Source: Tenacibaculum agarivorans
GTDB taxonomy: Bacteria > Bacteroidota > Bacteroidia > Flavobacteriales > Flavobacteriaceae
DNA: 64,000 bases
Reading direction: 5' to 3'
Assembly: GCF_001936575.1 (NCBI RefSeq)
Contig: NZ_MSMP01000020.1
Location: 1 to 64,000 of the forward strand
This document shows positions 1 to 9,070 of this stretch, in pieces. Each line of letters begins with the position of its first letter. The stretch's first letter is position 1. The notes beneath the pieces were generated by a model. That model was not told the origin of the DNA, searched no databases, and was given only the letters and a program-made list of their open reading frames with translations. Position numbers and translations under genes: made by a program.

Positions 1-1829
1 TAAGTCATACTCAATTGGTAAAAGTAAGTGATACCGAAGTTCCTGTTTTTGTTGAGGATTTACCTGCAAGTGAATTGGAAGTGAGTTGTGATGTGATTCC
101 AGTTCCAATTGTTTTAACTGCTACGGATAATTGCGATACTAATATTACAGTGAACTACAGCGAAACAATTAAAAATCAAGAAACAGGATGTTCCTCAAAC
201 TATGTGATTGAAAGAATATGGGAAGTTTCAGACTGTTCAGGAAATAGCACAACTCATACTCAATTAGTAAAAGTAAATGATACCGAAGCTCCTGTTTTTG
301 TTGAGGCTTTACCTGCTAGTGAATTGGAAGTGAGTTGTGATGCTATTCCTGTTCCAGTTGTTTTAACTGCTACGGATAATTGCGATACTAATATTACAGT
401 GAACTACAGTGAAGCAATTAAAAATGAAGATGCAGGATGTTCTTCAAACTACGTGATTGAAAGAGTGTGGGAAGTTTCAGATTGTTCGGGAAATAGTAGT
501 AGTCATACTCAATTGGTAAAAGTAAATGATACCGAAGCTCCTGTTTTTGTTGAGGCTTTACCTGCTAGTGAATTGGAAGTGAGTTGTGATGCCATTCCAG
601 CTCCAGTTGTTTTAAATGCTACGGATAATTGCGATACTAATATTACAGTGAACTACAGTGAAGCAATTAAAAATGAAGATGCAGGATGTTCTTCAAACTA
701 CATGATTGAAAGAGTGTGGGAAGTTTCAGATTGTTCGGGAAATAGTAGTAGTTATACTCAATTGGTAAAAGTAAATGATACCGAAGCTCCTGTTTTTGTT
801 GAGGCTTTACCTGCTAGTGAATTGGAAGTGAGTTGTGATGCCATTCCAGCTCCAGTTGTTTTAACTGCTACGGATAATTGCGATACTAATATTACAGTGA
901 ACTACAGTGAAGGAATTAAAAATCAAGATGCAGTATGTTCTTCAAACTACGTGATTGAAAGAGTTTGGGAAGTTTCAGATTGTTCGGGAAATAGTAGTAG
1001 TCATACTCAATTGGTAAAAGTAAGTGATACAGAAGCGCCTGAACTGGTCTCTAGTTTACAAGATATGACGATTACATGTAACGAAATTCTGGATGTTCCA
1101 GATTTAGTTTTTCAAGATAATTGCTCTCAAAATGTAACTCAAATCGACTTTACAGAAACGAATACTTTTGATGGAACAGGTTCAGATTATCAAATCATAA
1201 GAGAATGGACTGTTAAAGATGATTGTGATAATACAGCGGTTTTTACACAAAAGTTAACTGTTACTATTGAAGTAGTAAAAGAGGAGTTTGATGAAACAGT
1301 AGTGAAATGTATTACGGATGGTGATATTAATTTGAATGATTATCTCATCGATCAAAATACAAATGGAACTTGGGAAGTAACAGTTGGAGAAGCTATAATT
1401 ACAAATGGAATATTTGATCCGTTAAATAGTGATTTGGGAGCGTATGAGTTTACGTATACCTCCGTGGATAATGGTTGTATCAAGGCATTTTCAGTTAACG
1501 TAGTTATAAATGAAGATTGTGGAGTATTTCCTTGCGGTAGAAATGATGTTAAAATTTCAAAAGTAGTAACGCCCAATCAAGACCAATGGAATGAATACTT
1601 TGAAGTGGTCGATGAATGTAGTTTCATAGCCGATGTACAATTGTTCAATAGGTGGGGAACAAAGATTTATGAGTCTAAAGACTATAAAAATAATTGGAAT
1701 GGTTTAGCAACGAATACTTCTTTTGGGGGAAGTAAGTACTTACCAGCAGGAACCTATTACTACATAGTAGTTTTAAAAGATAGCGGATTAAAACCATTTA
1801 CGGGAGCAATTTATTTAGGAACCAAATAA
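1..1829 (+). CDS. Giant repeat adhesin, T9SS type B cargo (5' end outside window)
   Basis: Only the C-terminal part is present. The frame is open to the first base and the residues before the first possible start (a TTG at 15) match the repeat consensus, so the gene begins upstream. Four near-identical 83-residue HYR/Ig-like units (249 bp period, junctions at 12, 261, 510, 759 and 1008) each carry a TATDNC...ITVNYSE core and a VWEVSDCSGN strand with paired cysteines. A diverged unit follows, then a linker and, over the last ~100 residues, a gliding-motility-associated C-terminal domain (TPNQDQWNEYFEV, FNRWGTKIYES, PAGTYYYIV) that is the type B T9SS signal. Surface adhesin or matrix protein is the likely role. 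The next two genes follow by 10 and 2 bp and are its probable secretion or anchoring partners. Confidence 0.9.
   Translation, partial: SHTQLVKVSDTEVPVFVEDLPASELEVSCDVIPVPIVLTATDNCDTNITVNYSETIKNQETGCSSNYVIERIWEVSDCSGNSTTHTQLVKVNDTEAPVFVEALPASELEVSCDAIPVPVVLTATDNCDTNITVNYSEAIKNEDAGCSSNYVIERVWEVSDCSGNSSSHTQLVKVNDTEAPVFVEALPASELEVSCDAIPAPVVLNATDNCDTNITVNYSEAIKNEDAGCSSNYMIERVWEVSDCSGNSSSYTQLVKVNDTEAPVFVEALPASELEVSCDAIPAPVVLTATDNCDTNITVNYSEGIKNQDAVCSSNYVIERVWEVSDCSGNSSSHTQLVKVSDTEAPELVSSLQDMTITCNEILDVPDLVFQDNCSQNVTQIDFTETNTFDGTGSDYQIIREWTVKDDCDNTAVFTQKLTVTIEVVKEEFDETVVKCITDGDINLNDYLIDQNTNGTWEVTVGEAIITNGIFDPLNSDLGAYEFTYTSVDNGCIKAFSVNVVINEDCGVFPCGRNDVKISKVVTPNQDQWNEYFEVVDECSFIADVQLFNRWGTKIYESKDYKNNWNGLATNTSFGGSKYLPAGTYYYIVVLKDSGLKPFTGAIYLGTK
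12..1007 (+). repeat. Four tandem 249-bp coding repeats
   Basis: In-frame direct repeats of exactly 249 bp; the CAATTRGTAAAAGTAA junction recurs at 12, 261, 510, 759 and 1008. Units differ by only a few substitutions and continue upstream of the window. The next unit (from about 1008) is strongly diverged at both DNA and protein level, so the similar units have been homogenised or recently amplified. Confidence 0.95.
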
Positions 1830-1839
1830 TAAATCTAGG

Positions 1840-2763
1840 ATGAAACTTTGTAAAAGCTTACTAATACTGTTAGTATACACAATCAATTCATATGCACAAC
1901 AATTTCCACAGTTTACACAGTATATGTACAATACTATTTCTATTAATCCGGCATATGCAGGTAGTAGAAATGTACTAAGTGTTGTAGGTATTCATAGAAG
2001 TCAATGGGCAGGATTAGAAAATGGACCAGAAACGCAGACTTTATCTGCACATACGCCTTTAAGAAATGACAATTTAGGAATTGGAGCTACACTTATTAGA
2101 GATCAATTAGGGTATGAGAATTTTACATATGTGTATGGAGATTTTTCCTATACCATTAGTCTTAATTCTGAAACAAAATTAGCTTTGGGATTAAAAGCAG
2201 GCTTTACTCAATATAATTTAGATGAAGAATTATTAGTTTCTGAAGCAGCAGACCCCTTAATTGCTAATCTCACTAGTGGATGGAATCCAAATATTGGAGC
2301 AGGAATTTTAGCACATACAGATAAATGGTATGTAGGATTTTCTGCACCAAGATTAATTAATGTAGATCATAATCAATTTAAAATAGGGAATGTAGACTAT
2401 GCAGTGGTTGATAGATTGGTTTACTTTTTAACAGGAGGCTATGTTTTTGATCTCAATTATACAGTTAAATTTAAACCTTCTTTTTTAGTAAAAGCAACTA
2501 ATGGGGCACCACTTTCCTATGATATAACGGGTAATTTTTTATTCAATGAAAAGTTTTGGTTAGGAGGTTCTTATAGAATTAATAATAATACTGGAGCATT
2601 AGGAGCACTTGTTGATTTTCAAATTAACAAACAGATGAGAGTGGGGTATTCTTATGAGCATCCATTATCAGATATAAATACCTATTCTAACGGAACTCAT
2701 GAGGTTCTATTAATGTTTGAGTTTAATAAAATTAATAGAGTTAAATCACCAAGATATTTTTAA
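1840..2763 (+). CDS. PorP/SprF family T9SS outer-membrane protein
   Basis: 307 residues with a signal peptide ending near SYAQ and the family hallmark just after it (QFPQFTQYMYNTISINPAYAGSR). Alternating beta strands follow to the C-terminus, as expected of a ~14-stranded outer-membrane barrel. PorP/SprF proteins work with the type IX secretion system; SprF-like paralogues next to type B cargo genes are required for export or surface attachment of that cargo. This gene lies 10 bp after a type B adhesin and 2 bp before an OmpA-family gene, a common Flavobacteriia operon order. The specific cargo partnership is inferred from this order. Confidence 0.92.
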   Translation: MKLCKSLLILLVYTINSYAQQFPQFTQYMYNTISINPAYAGSRNVLSVVGIHRSQWAGLENGPETQTLSAHTPLRNDNLGIGATLIRDQLGYENFTYVYGDFSYTISLNSETKLALGLKAGFTQYNLDEELLVSEAADPLIANLTSGWNPNIGAGILAHTDKWYVGFSAPRLINVDHNQFKIGNVDYAVVDRLVYFLTGGYVFDLNYTVKFKPSFLVKATNGAPLSYDITGNFLFNEKFWLGGSYRINNNTGALGALVDFQINKQMRVGYSYEHPLSDINTYSNGTHEVLLMFEFNKINRVKSPRYF

Positions 2764-2765
2764 TA

Positions 2766-4640
2766 ATGAAATCAAAAGTTGTTTTTTCAATAGCCTTATT
2801 TTTTACGATTACATTTTACGGTCAAAAAAGAGTTGCGGAAATCTTTTATAAAACGTATTCATATAACAAAGCAGCAGAGTTATATAGAGTAGTTTTAAAA
2901 AGAGGAGATACTAGTATTTCTGTACTAACAAGGTTAGGAGATTGTTATTATAATAATTCTAATGCTAAAGAAGCGCTGTATTGGTATAAGTTAGCTTCTA
3001 AAAATGAAAAGGAGTTTACGGATGAATATATCTATAAATATGTACAAGTTTTAAGGAGCATAGGGAAATATAAAGAGGCAGATACATGGTTTTTAAAACT
3101 GAAAAGAAAGTTTAGAAATTATGATCAAACAAATTATTATAACGAGTTAAAGGAATTAAATAAGAATACTATTAAAATTCAGAACTTAAATGTGAATACT
3201 AAATATTCTGATTTTGGAGGTTTTGTGTATAATAATCGTTTTTATTTTGCTTCAGCAATGAATGAAAAAAGGGAAAAGTATGACTGGAATGATCAACCAT
3301 ATCTCGATTTGTACGAAGCAAAGCTTATAAAAGACGAAGAATATATAAGTGTTGATAATACAATTCCCATTGTATCAAGCAAGGTAAATACTGATTTTCA
3401 TGAGTCTAGTATTGCAATGACCAAAGACGGTAAAACACTATATTTTACTAGAAATAACTTAACAAAAAGAAAGAAATTAGATTACGATAAACAAGGAACT
3501 TCCAACTTAAAAATTTTTAAAGCTACTTTAATCAACGGAGTTTGGGATGCTATTGAAGAACTACCTTTCAATGATGAAGTATATTCAACAGGTCATCCAG
3601 CTTTAAGTCCAGATGAAAAAACGTTATACTTTACTTCTAATAAACCAGGAGGTTTTGGACTAACAGATTTATATAAAGTTACTATATATGAAGATGGAAC
3701 CTATGGAAAACCAGAAAATTTAGGAAAACACATTAATACAGAAAAAAGAGAAATGTTTCCGTTTATAGCTAAAGATTCTACATTGTACTTTTCTTCCGAT
3801 GGTTATAAAAATTTAGGACTATTAGATATATTCAAATCAAATTTTTTGAAAGACTCATTAGCTGAAGTAACCAATATTGGAGCGCCATTTAATAGTGGAG
3901 ATGACGATTTTTCTTTTTTCATTGATTCAGATAATAAAACAGGATATTTTTCATCGAATAGAGAAGGAGGGAAAGGAGAAGATGATATTTATGGTTTTAC
4001 TACTATCGAACAAAAACAATTCATAAGAGGACAAACATTTGATATACGCACAAAAGAAATTCTACCCAATACGTTGGTTTATTTGATAGGTTCAAGAGGT
4101 AAAGTCATAGATTCTTTAAAAACCAAAAAAGATGCTAAATATGAATTTGAAGTTGAGTACAATCAAAAATACGTAGTAAAAGCGAGTAAGAAGAATTATA
4201 AAGGAGCTTTAGAAACTGTATACACAAATACCAAAGAAGATATAGAGCAAGATTTGTATTTAACACCATTAATTGTTAATGAAGAAATAGTTGTAAACCC
4301 TATATTTTTTGATTTTAATAAATGGAATATTAGACCAGATGCAGCATACGAACTAGAAAAAGTTGTTGATGTACTTAGAAATAATCCTAAAATGATTATC
4401 AAAATAGAAGCACATACCGATAGTAGAGGTAATGATGCCTATAATATGAGGCTTTCTAATAAAAGAGTTAAATCTACTAGAGATTATATATTATCACGTA
4501 ATATACAAACTCATCGAATAGTTAGCGCAATAGGGTATGGAGAAAGTATGTTGATTAATAAATGTGTAAATAATGTTGAATGTACAGAAGAAGAACACCA
4601 AGAAAACAGAAGATCTAAATTTATAATATTAAGTAGGTAA
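2766..4640 (+). CDS. OmpA-family protein with TPR, PD40 propeller and CarboxypepD-like domains
   Basis: 624 residues. Signal peptide (to about residue 20, FYGQ), TPR-like helices over ~25-130, PD40/WD40-like beta-propeller repeats over ~140-400 (TLYFTRNN, TLYFTSNKPGG, TLYFSSDGYKN, GYFSSNREGGKGEDDIY), a carboxypeptidase-regulatory-like beta sandwich at ~410-500, and a C-terminal OmpA peptidoglycan-binding domain (FFDFNKWNIRPDA, HTDSRGNDAYN, LSNKRV). The architecture matches PorE-like periplasmic proteins that tether the T9SS machinery to peptidoglycan. It is the last gene of the adhesin/PorP operon and is followed by a terminator. Confidence 0.9.
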   Translation: MKSKVVFSIALFFTITFYGQKRVAEIFYKTYSYNKAAELYRVVLKRGDTSISVLTRLGDCYYNNSNAKEALYWYKLASKNEKEFTDEYIYKYVQVLRSIGKYKEADTWFLKLKRKFRNYDQTNYYNELKELNKNTIKIQNLNVNTKYSDFGGFVYNNRFYFASAMNEKREKYDWNDQPYLDLYEAKLIKDEEYISVDNTIPIVSSKVNTDFHESSIAMTKDGKTLYFTRNNLTKRKKLDYDKQGTSNLKIFKATLINGVWDAIEELPFNDEVYSTGHPALSPDEKTLYFTSNKPGGFGLTDLYKVTIYEDGTYGKPENLGKHINTEKREMFPFIAKDSTLYFSSDGYKNLGLLDIFKSNFLKDSLAEVTNIGAPFNSGDDDFSFFIDSDNKTGYFSSNREGGKGEDDIYGFTTIEQKQFIRGQTFDIRTKEILPNTLVYLIGSRGKVIDSLKTKKDAKYEFEVEYNQKYVVKASKKNYKGALETVYTNTKEDIEQDLYLTPLIVNEEIVVNPIFFDFNKWNIRPDAAYELEKVVDVLRNNPKMIIKIEAHTDSRGNDAYNMRLSNKRVKSTRDYILSRNIQTHRIVSAIGYGESMLINKCVNNVECTEEEHQENRRSKFIILSR

Positions 4641-4660
4641 CTTAAATACATCCCAAACAC

Positions 4661-4700
4661 AAAAAGCGAATTATTTTATTAAATATTCGCTTTTTATTTT
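4661..4700 (+). terminator. Intrinsic terminator after the adhesin operon
   Basis: An 11-bp stem (4661-4671 pairing with 4685-4695) with a 13-nt loop and a T-rich tail, 20 bp after the OmpA-family stop. Confidence 0.8.
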
Positions 4701-4765
4701 TGATAACTAAAACTTTTAAAGTTGATATTTGATAATCAATCAAATTATTAATATTGAAAAGAATA

Positions 4766-4786
4766 AATCGAATTCACGTTAAATAG
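4766..4786 (+). repeat. Short dispersed motif, copy 1
   Basis: ATCGAATTCACGTTAAATAG. It matches 26109-26129 at 19 of 21 positions, and its core is found inverted at 25903-25923. It sits 3 bp beyond the stop of the minus-strand CAP gene. Origin unknown; possibly the end of a small non-autonomous mobile or REP-like element. Confidence 0.5.
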
Positions 4787-4788
4787 TA

Positions 4789-5274
4789 TTACTTCTTAAT
4801 AAAAATATTTGTAAAATACCATTTTCCATCAGAACTAACTGCAGCAGATACTTCAAAGTAATTATAATCACCTTCAATATTTTCTTTGTGTTTATCACTT
4901 GTTAACCATGCTTTTACTACAGATTCAGCAGAAGTATAGCCATAAGCAACATTTTCGCCTACCTCAATAGCATCAACATTATGAACTAAAAACTCCTTTC
5001 TCTCATAAAAAAAATCATGTGAAATAGCATTTTTATCTACCATGTAATTAGTATGCTTATGGGTTTGGGTTTTTATAGCATTCAATACATTAAGTGTTGA
5101 AAAACCATTTTCAGACCTATACTCATTAATAAGTTGCAGAATTTTTTTCTCTATCGGTTTGTTATTAATAATTGTTTGCACAGATTGATCTATCACTATT
5201 TCATCAGAAGATGAGCAAGAAATAAATAATACGACACAAAAAATTACAAATAACTTATTGGGGAAGTTATTCAT
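4789..5274 (-). CDS. CAP (SCP/PR-1-like) domain lipoprotein
   Basis: 161 residues. Lipoprotein signal with lipobox FISC (Cys20), then an acidic/Ser linker and a bacterial CAP domain at ~45-160. Recognisable CAP motifs are INEYRSENG, the His-containing HTNYM and ISHDFF, GENVAYG, and AWLTSDKHKENIEG. CAP proteins are extracytoplasmic; substrates of the bacterial members are mostly unknown. A paralogue of equal length lies about 4 kb away at 9071-9559, on the other side of the acyl-CoA dehydrogenase module. A possible -7 element (TACATTTG, complement at 5304-5311) lies upstream. Confidence 0.88.
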   Translation of the reverse strand: MNNFPNKLFVIFCVVLFISCSSSDEIVIDQSVQTIINNKPIEKKILQLINEYRSENGFSTLNVLNAIKTQTHKHTNYMVDKNAISHDFFYERKEFLVHNVDAIEVGENVAYGYTSAESVVKAWLTSDKHKENIEGDYNYFEVSAAVSSDGKWYFTNIFIKK

Positions 5275-5428
5275 TTTTTTCGGGGATGTACATTACACAA
5301 CTGCAAATGTATAGTATTTATTTTTCCTTTTTTCAGGAAAATAACTGTTTTTTAATATGATATGTGTTTTGAGATTGTAACAAAACGAAGAGATATCCGT
5401 CTAATATATGTAACCAACAACAAAAAAA

Positions 5429-5767
5429 ATGCAAAAAAATAAAGAATTATTAGCAGTAACACACTTAAGTCAATTATTGGATTTAGTTACTGGTATAGGT
5501 GGATTTATAGTACCCTTAATTTTATGGGCAATAAAAAAAGATGAAATAGAAGGAATGGATGAACATGGAAAAGCGATCTTGAACTTTAGAATTACAATGT
5601 TTATTTACTTTTTAGTATGTATACCTTTAATTTTATTCTTTGGTCTAGGACTTTTAGGATTTTTAGTTTTAGGAGTTTCTTATATTATATTTCCAATTAT
5701 AAACGCAATAAAAGCGACTAATGAAGAAGAACCAAACTATCCATTTAGTATACAATTTATACATTAA
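5429..5767 (+). CDS. DUF4870 domain membrane protein
   Basis: 112 residues. The N-terminal half has the DUF4870 pattern (THLSQL, GGFIVPLILWAIKKDE, HGKAILNFRITMFIY) with three hydrophobic segments at about 15-35, 55-75 and 75-95. A small inner-membrane protein of unknown function, similar to the Tic20-like family. It is a single gene ending at a strong bidirectional terminator shared with the convergent TetR gene. Confidence 0.85.
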   Translation: MQKNKELLAVTHLSQLLDLVTGIGGFIVPLILWAIKKDEIEGMDEHGKAILNFRITMFIYFLVCIPLILFFGLGLLGFLVLGVSYIIFPIINAIKATNEEEPNYPFSIQFIH

Positions 5768-5773
5768 AAATAA

Positions 5774-5819
5774 ACACATAAAAAAATCCTTCAGGAAACT
5801 GAAGGATTTTTTTATGTGT
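5774..5819. terminator. Perfect 21-bp bidirectional terminator
   Basis: 5774-5794 is perfectly complementary to 5799-5819 around a GAAA tetraloop, with A- and T-runs on the two sides so that both strands end in U-tracts. It overlaps the last codons of the tetR gene and serves both convergent genes. Confidence 0.92.
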
Positions 5820-6447
5820 TACTAATTCTATCATATGCAGATGAAAAAGCTTTAATTCCCTTTTTAGTAAGTGATGTGCTAATCATAGAAAATAATAGTT
5901 GAATGTAATATTTTGTATGATCCGTTTTAATTCCTGAAGGTAACATGGCAAAAATAGTTTTATCTACTACCCATGAATTAAATATGATTAATAATCCATG
6001 GATTTTTAACTTCAACTGTTTTTCATGGATTTCATGCATGTAACCATTCTCAATTAAAAATTGTGAAATCTTTAAAATAATACTGCTGTAAACCTTAGAA
6101 CGTTCAATAGTTTTAGTTTTTATATCAAGGTATTTTATAGTTACATCATATCCATTTAAAAGAAAAAAACGGTACTTGTAAGTCAAGTTCATCATGTTTT
6201 CTAAACTTCTTAACATAAAATCAAACTCAAAAATTTCGCCCTTTAAGTTTAATAACGACTCATCTAACTCATCCATAAAATTTTGATGTAACCTAATTAC
6301 AATGTCATCTTTTTTAGGAAAGTGATAACACAAATTACCATAACTAATACCAATGTGTTCACTAATTGTTTTACTGGATGTATTAGCATAACCTTCTTCA
6401 TTAAATAGTTGTAATGAAGCCTCCAAAATTCGCTCTTTAGTTGTCAT
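5812..6447 (-). CDS. TetR/AcrR-family transcriptional regulator
   Basis: 211 residues. The N-terminal TetR helix-turn-helix is clear at 1-50 (RILEASLQLFNEEGYANTSS, ISYGNLCYHFPKKDD). The C-terminal part is an all-helical ligand domain resembling TetR regulators of flavobacterial fatty-acid genes. It is divergent from an acyl-CoA dehydrogenase gene, and the shared 94-bp region holds two AATTAGG-type palindromes, one against each start codon. Inference: repressor of itself and of the acyl-CoA dehydrogenase/patatin operon, with an acyl-CoA-like ligand. Confidence 0.88.
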   Translation of the reverse strand: MTTKERILEASLQLFNEEGYANTSSKTISEHIGISYGNLCYHFPKKDDIVIRLHQNFMDELDESLLNLKGEIFEFDFMLRSLENMMNLTYKYRFFLLNGYDVTIKYLDIKTKTIERSKVYSSIILKISQFLIENGYMHEIHEKQLKLKIHGLLIIFNSWVVDKTIFAMLPSGIKTDHTKYYIQLLFSMISTSLTKKGIKAFSSAYDRISNT

Positions 6448-6454
6448 AAAATCA

Positions 6455-6478
6455 AAATTAGGCTTTTTAGCCTATTTT
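6455..6478. promoter_or_regulatory. Putative TetR operator O1
   Basis: Inverted repeat TTAGGCTTTTTAGCCTA lying about 8 bp before the tetR start codon, where binding would block tetR expression. It shares the AATTAGG half-site with O2 at 6501-6522. Confidence 0.6.
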
Positions 6479-6492
6479 TTAAAATTTTTTTA

Positions 6493-6522
6493 TATTTTTG
6501 AATTAGGTATAAATGCCTAATT
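6493..6522 (+). promoter_or_regulatory. -7 element and putative TetR operator O2
   Basis: TATTTTTG at 6493-6500 fits the Bacteroidota -7 element TAnnTTTG. It abuts a near-perfect palindrome at 6501-6522 (AATTAGGTA, central bases, GCCTAATT) that covers the expected transcription start of the acyl-CoA dehydrogenase gene. Confidence 0.6.
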
Positions 6523-6541
6523 AATCGAAAATCGTATAAAA

Positions 6542-8314
6542 ATGAATGACACTTTAGCAAGAAAACAGGGAGGAGCCTTTTTAATTCAAGATACTAATAC
6601 AGAAGAATTCTATACCACAGAGTTAATTTCTGAAGAAACAAAAATGATGAAAGATGCTGGAGAATCTTTCTTGAATACAGAAATTGAAAGTCGTTTAGCT
6701 TTTTTAGAAACTAAAGAAGCAATAGCTGAATCACCAGCATTAATAGAAAAGTGTGGAGAACTTGGTTTTTTAGGGTTAGAAGTTTCAGAACAATATGGAG
6801 GTTTAGACTTATCTTTTAAAGATGTACTTCATTTTACGGTTACTATGAGTAGAGGATATTCTTTTACAGGAGCTTTAGGTGTGCAAACAAGTATAGGTAT
6901 TGCACCAATTTTTTTGTACGGAACAGAGTATTTAAAAGAGAAATATTTAACGGAAATGATAGCAGGTAAACTCTTATCTGCATTTGCATTAACAGAACCC
7001 AACGCAGGTAGTGATGCTAATGCGGGTAAGACAAAAGCAACTATTAATGAGGAAGGGAATTATGTGATAAATGGACAAAAAGCATGGATTTCAAACGCAG
7101 GAATTGCTGATTTATTTATCGTTTTTGCTAAGATTGAAGATGATAAAAATTTGTCTGCGTTTGTAGTTGAGAAGGCTTTTGGAGGCATTACTATAGGGCC
7201 AGAAGAACAAAAGATGGGATTTTCAGGGTGGAGTACCTGTCAAGTATTTTTTGAAGACGTTGTTGTGCCTAAAGAACAATTACTAGGCGAACGTAATAAA
7301 GGTCTAAAAATAGCTTTGAATACTTTAAATACAGGAAGAATTAAACTAGGAGCATCTTGTATTGGTGTAGGAAAAAAGGCGTTAACACATGCAGTAGAGT
7401 ATGCAAAACAACGTGAACAATTCGGAGTATCTATCAGTAGTTTTGGTGCCATTCAAGATAAAATAGCTAGAATGCAAGCATATATTTTTGCTAATGAAGC
7501 CATAGTTTTTAGACTAGGTAATGATATTGATCTATTGAGAGAACAAATGCAAAAGCAAGGCAACGATTTTTCTGAAGCAAAGATTAATTCGCTAAAGGAA
7601 TTTAGTATAGAAAGTGCTATTATAAAAGTATACGGTTCAGAAGTACAAGATTATATTGTAGATCAGGCTGTTCAGATTTATGGAGGTATGGGATTCTCTG
7701 CAGAATCTCCGGTTGAAAAACTATACAGAGCCGTACGAATAAGTAGGATTTATGAAGGAACTAATGAAATCAATAGACTTGTAATCATTAAAGAATTTGT
7801 CAAGAAAGGAATGAAAGGCGAGTTAGATATTTTCACGCCATTCATAGAAATTTCAGAAAATTTAGAAGAAGAACTACCAGATTTTAATACGAATGTAATA
7901 GATCAATATCAAAGGTTTGTAAAGAGTTTAAAATCGATTTCAGCTTTTATATCTGGTGTTTGCTTTCAAAAGTTTATGAGTCAGCTAGAAAAGGAGCAGG
8001 AGATCGCAATGCATATTTCGGATTTATTAATTAATCTCTACGTTTTAGAAAGTACATTATTAAGAATTAAAAAGTTAAAACAACTGAATCTATTGCAAGA
8101 AGAATATCATGTAGCGGTTTTAAGAACTATTGGTTTTGATGTCTTTACAAAAGTGTCTAATACTATTAATGAGCTAGTAGTATCTTTTGATTCTGAAAAA
8201 GAAGTAGCTACAATTATTAAAGCTTGGGATAAATATATGAAGTTACCTCATGCAAATATTAAAGAAGAAAGAAGAAAAATAGCAAAACATGTTATCACAG
8301 AAGGTGTAAATTAA
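6542..8314 (+). CDS. Acyl-CoA dehydrogenase (VLCAD/FadE-like)
   Basis: 590 residues, the long form with a C-terminal helical extension as in very-long-chain enzymes. Acyl-CoA dehydrogenase signatures are ALTEPNAGSDA, the flavin-contacting WISNAG, AKQREQFG, QIYGGMGFS and IYEGTNEINRL; Glu405 in YEGTNE is the expected catalytic base. It catalyses FAD-dependent alpha-beta desaturation of acyl-CoA in beta-oxidation. The gene has palindromic operators at its promoter, is divergent from a TetR gene, and is followed 9 bp later by a patatin-like lipase gene. Confidence 0.93.
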   Translation: MNDTLARKQGGAFLIQDTNTEEFYTTELISEETKMMKDAGESFLNTEIESRLAFLETKEAIAESPALIEKCGELGFLGLEVSEQYGGLDLSFKDVLHFTVTMSRGYSFTGALGVQTSIGIAPIFLYGTEYLKEKYLTEMIAGKLLSAFALTEPNAGSDANAGKTKATINEEGNYVINGQKAWISNAGIADLFIVFAKIEDDKNLSAFVVEKAFGGITIGPEEQKMGFSGWSTCQVFFEDVVVPKEQLLGERNKGLKIALNTLNTGRIKLGASCIGVGKKALTHAVEYAKQREQFGVSISSFGAIQDKIARMQAYIFANEAIVFRLGNDIDLLREQMQKQGNDFSEAKINSLKEFSIESAIIKVYGSEVQDYIVDQAVQIYGGMGFSAESPVEKLYRAVRISRIYEGTNEINRLVIIKEFVKKGMKGELDIFTPFIEISENLEEELPDFNTNVIDQYQRFVKSLKSISAFISGVCFQKFMSQLEKEQEIAMHISDLLINLYVLESTLLRIKKLKQLNLLQEEYHVAVLRTIGFDVFTKVSNTINELVVSFDSEKEVATIIKAWDKYMKLPHANIKEERRKIAKHVITEGVN

Positions 8315-8323
8315 TATAAAATA

Positions 8324-9070
8324 ATGAAAGTAGGAGTTGTATTTTCAGGAGGAGGAGCTTTAGCTACAGCACATTTAGGATTATTAAAAGTATTAGAAGA
8401 ACAAAACATAAAGCCCACTTTTTTTTCAGGAAACAGTGCTGGTGCATTAATTTCTGTATTATATGCTTACGGATTTTCTATTGAAGAAATTCTGGAGCTT
8501 ATTATAAAAGAAGATTGGTTAGCTGTTCCTTTTCAAAAGTTAAAAGAAAAACGGATTTTAGAAGTAGATGATATGTTTGATAGTTTTAAAAAATACTTAC
8601 CAGAAACGTTCAAATCAGATAATGTATTTATTTCAGCAACAGATATCGATTCAGGAGAAGTGGTTACGTATAATTCAGGAGATTTAAAAACTGTTTTAAA
8701 AGCTTCAGTAGCCTTGTCTTCCTTTTTTAAACCTGTTGAATATTTAGGCAAAAATCTAGTAGATAGCGCTTTGTTAGACAACTTCCACGTAGCACCATTA
8801 CAAGATAAATGTGATGTAATTTATGGTAGTTATGCAATTCCAATGACACCATATACTTTTGAACAGGAAGCCAATACTCAACAGTTAATTAATCGATTAT
8901 TTGCAATTAACGGATACCAAAGAGCAAAACAAAAATTTAATAAATGTGATTACATATTAGATCATCAACATCTAAATGAATTTAAGGTACTAGATAAAGA
9001 CAAACTAAGAATAATTTATGAAAAAAGTTATCAATATTGTAAGCGTCAACTAGAACAAGTAAAGGTATAA
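8324..9070 (+). CDS. Patatin-like phospholipase
   Basis: 248 residues. The oxyanion glycine loop (SGGGALATA, 8-16), nucleophile elbow GNSAG with Ser38, and an aspartate in LVDSALLDN (Asp147) give the Ser-Asp dyad of patatin/RssA-type lipases. The usual DG[GA] is DSA here, a small deviation. No signal peptide, so probably cytoplasmic. Its position 9 bp after an acyl-CoA dehydrogenase suggests it releases fatty acids for beta-oxidation and shares the TetR control; that coupling is inferred. Confidence 0.88.
   Translation: MKVGVVFSGGGALATAHLGLLKVLEEQNIKPTFFSGNSAGALISVLYAYGFSIEEILELIIKEDWLAVPFQKLKEKRILEVDDMFDSFKKYLPETFKSDNVFISATDIDSGEVVTYNSGDLKTVLKASVALSSFFKPVEYLGKNLVDSALLDNFHVAPLQDKCDVIYGSYAIPMTPYTFEQEANTQQLINRLFAINGYQRAKQKFNKCDYILDHQHLNEFKVLDKDKLRIIYEKSYQYCKRQLEQVKV

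Noticed and set aside
12-1007. Regular repeats could be mistaken for a CRISPR array
   Set aside because: Period 249 bp, in frame with a coding region, no short spacers; these are protein-coding HYR-like repeats.
15-1829. TTG at 15 as the start of the adhesin
   Set aside because: Upstream codons match the repeat consensus, so the frame comes from outside the window.
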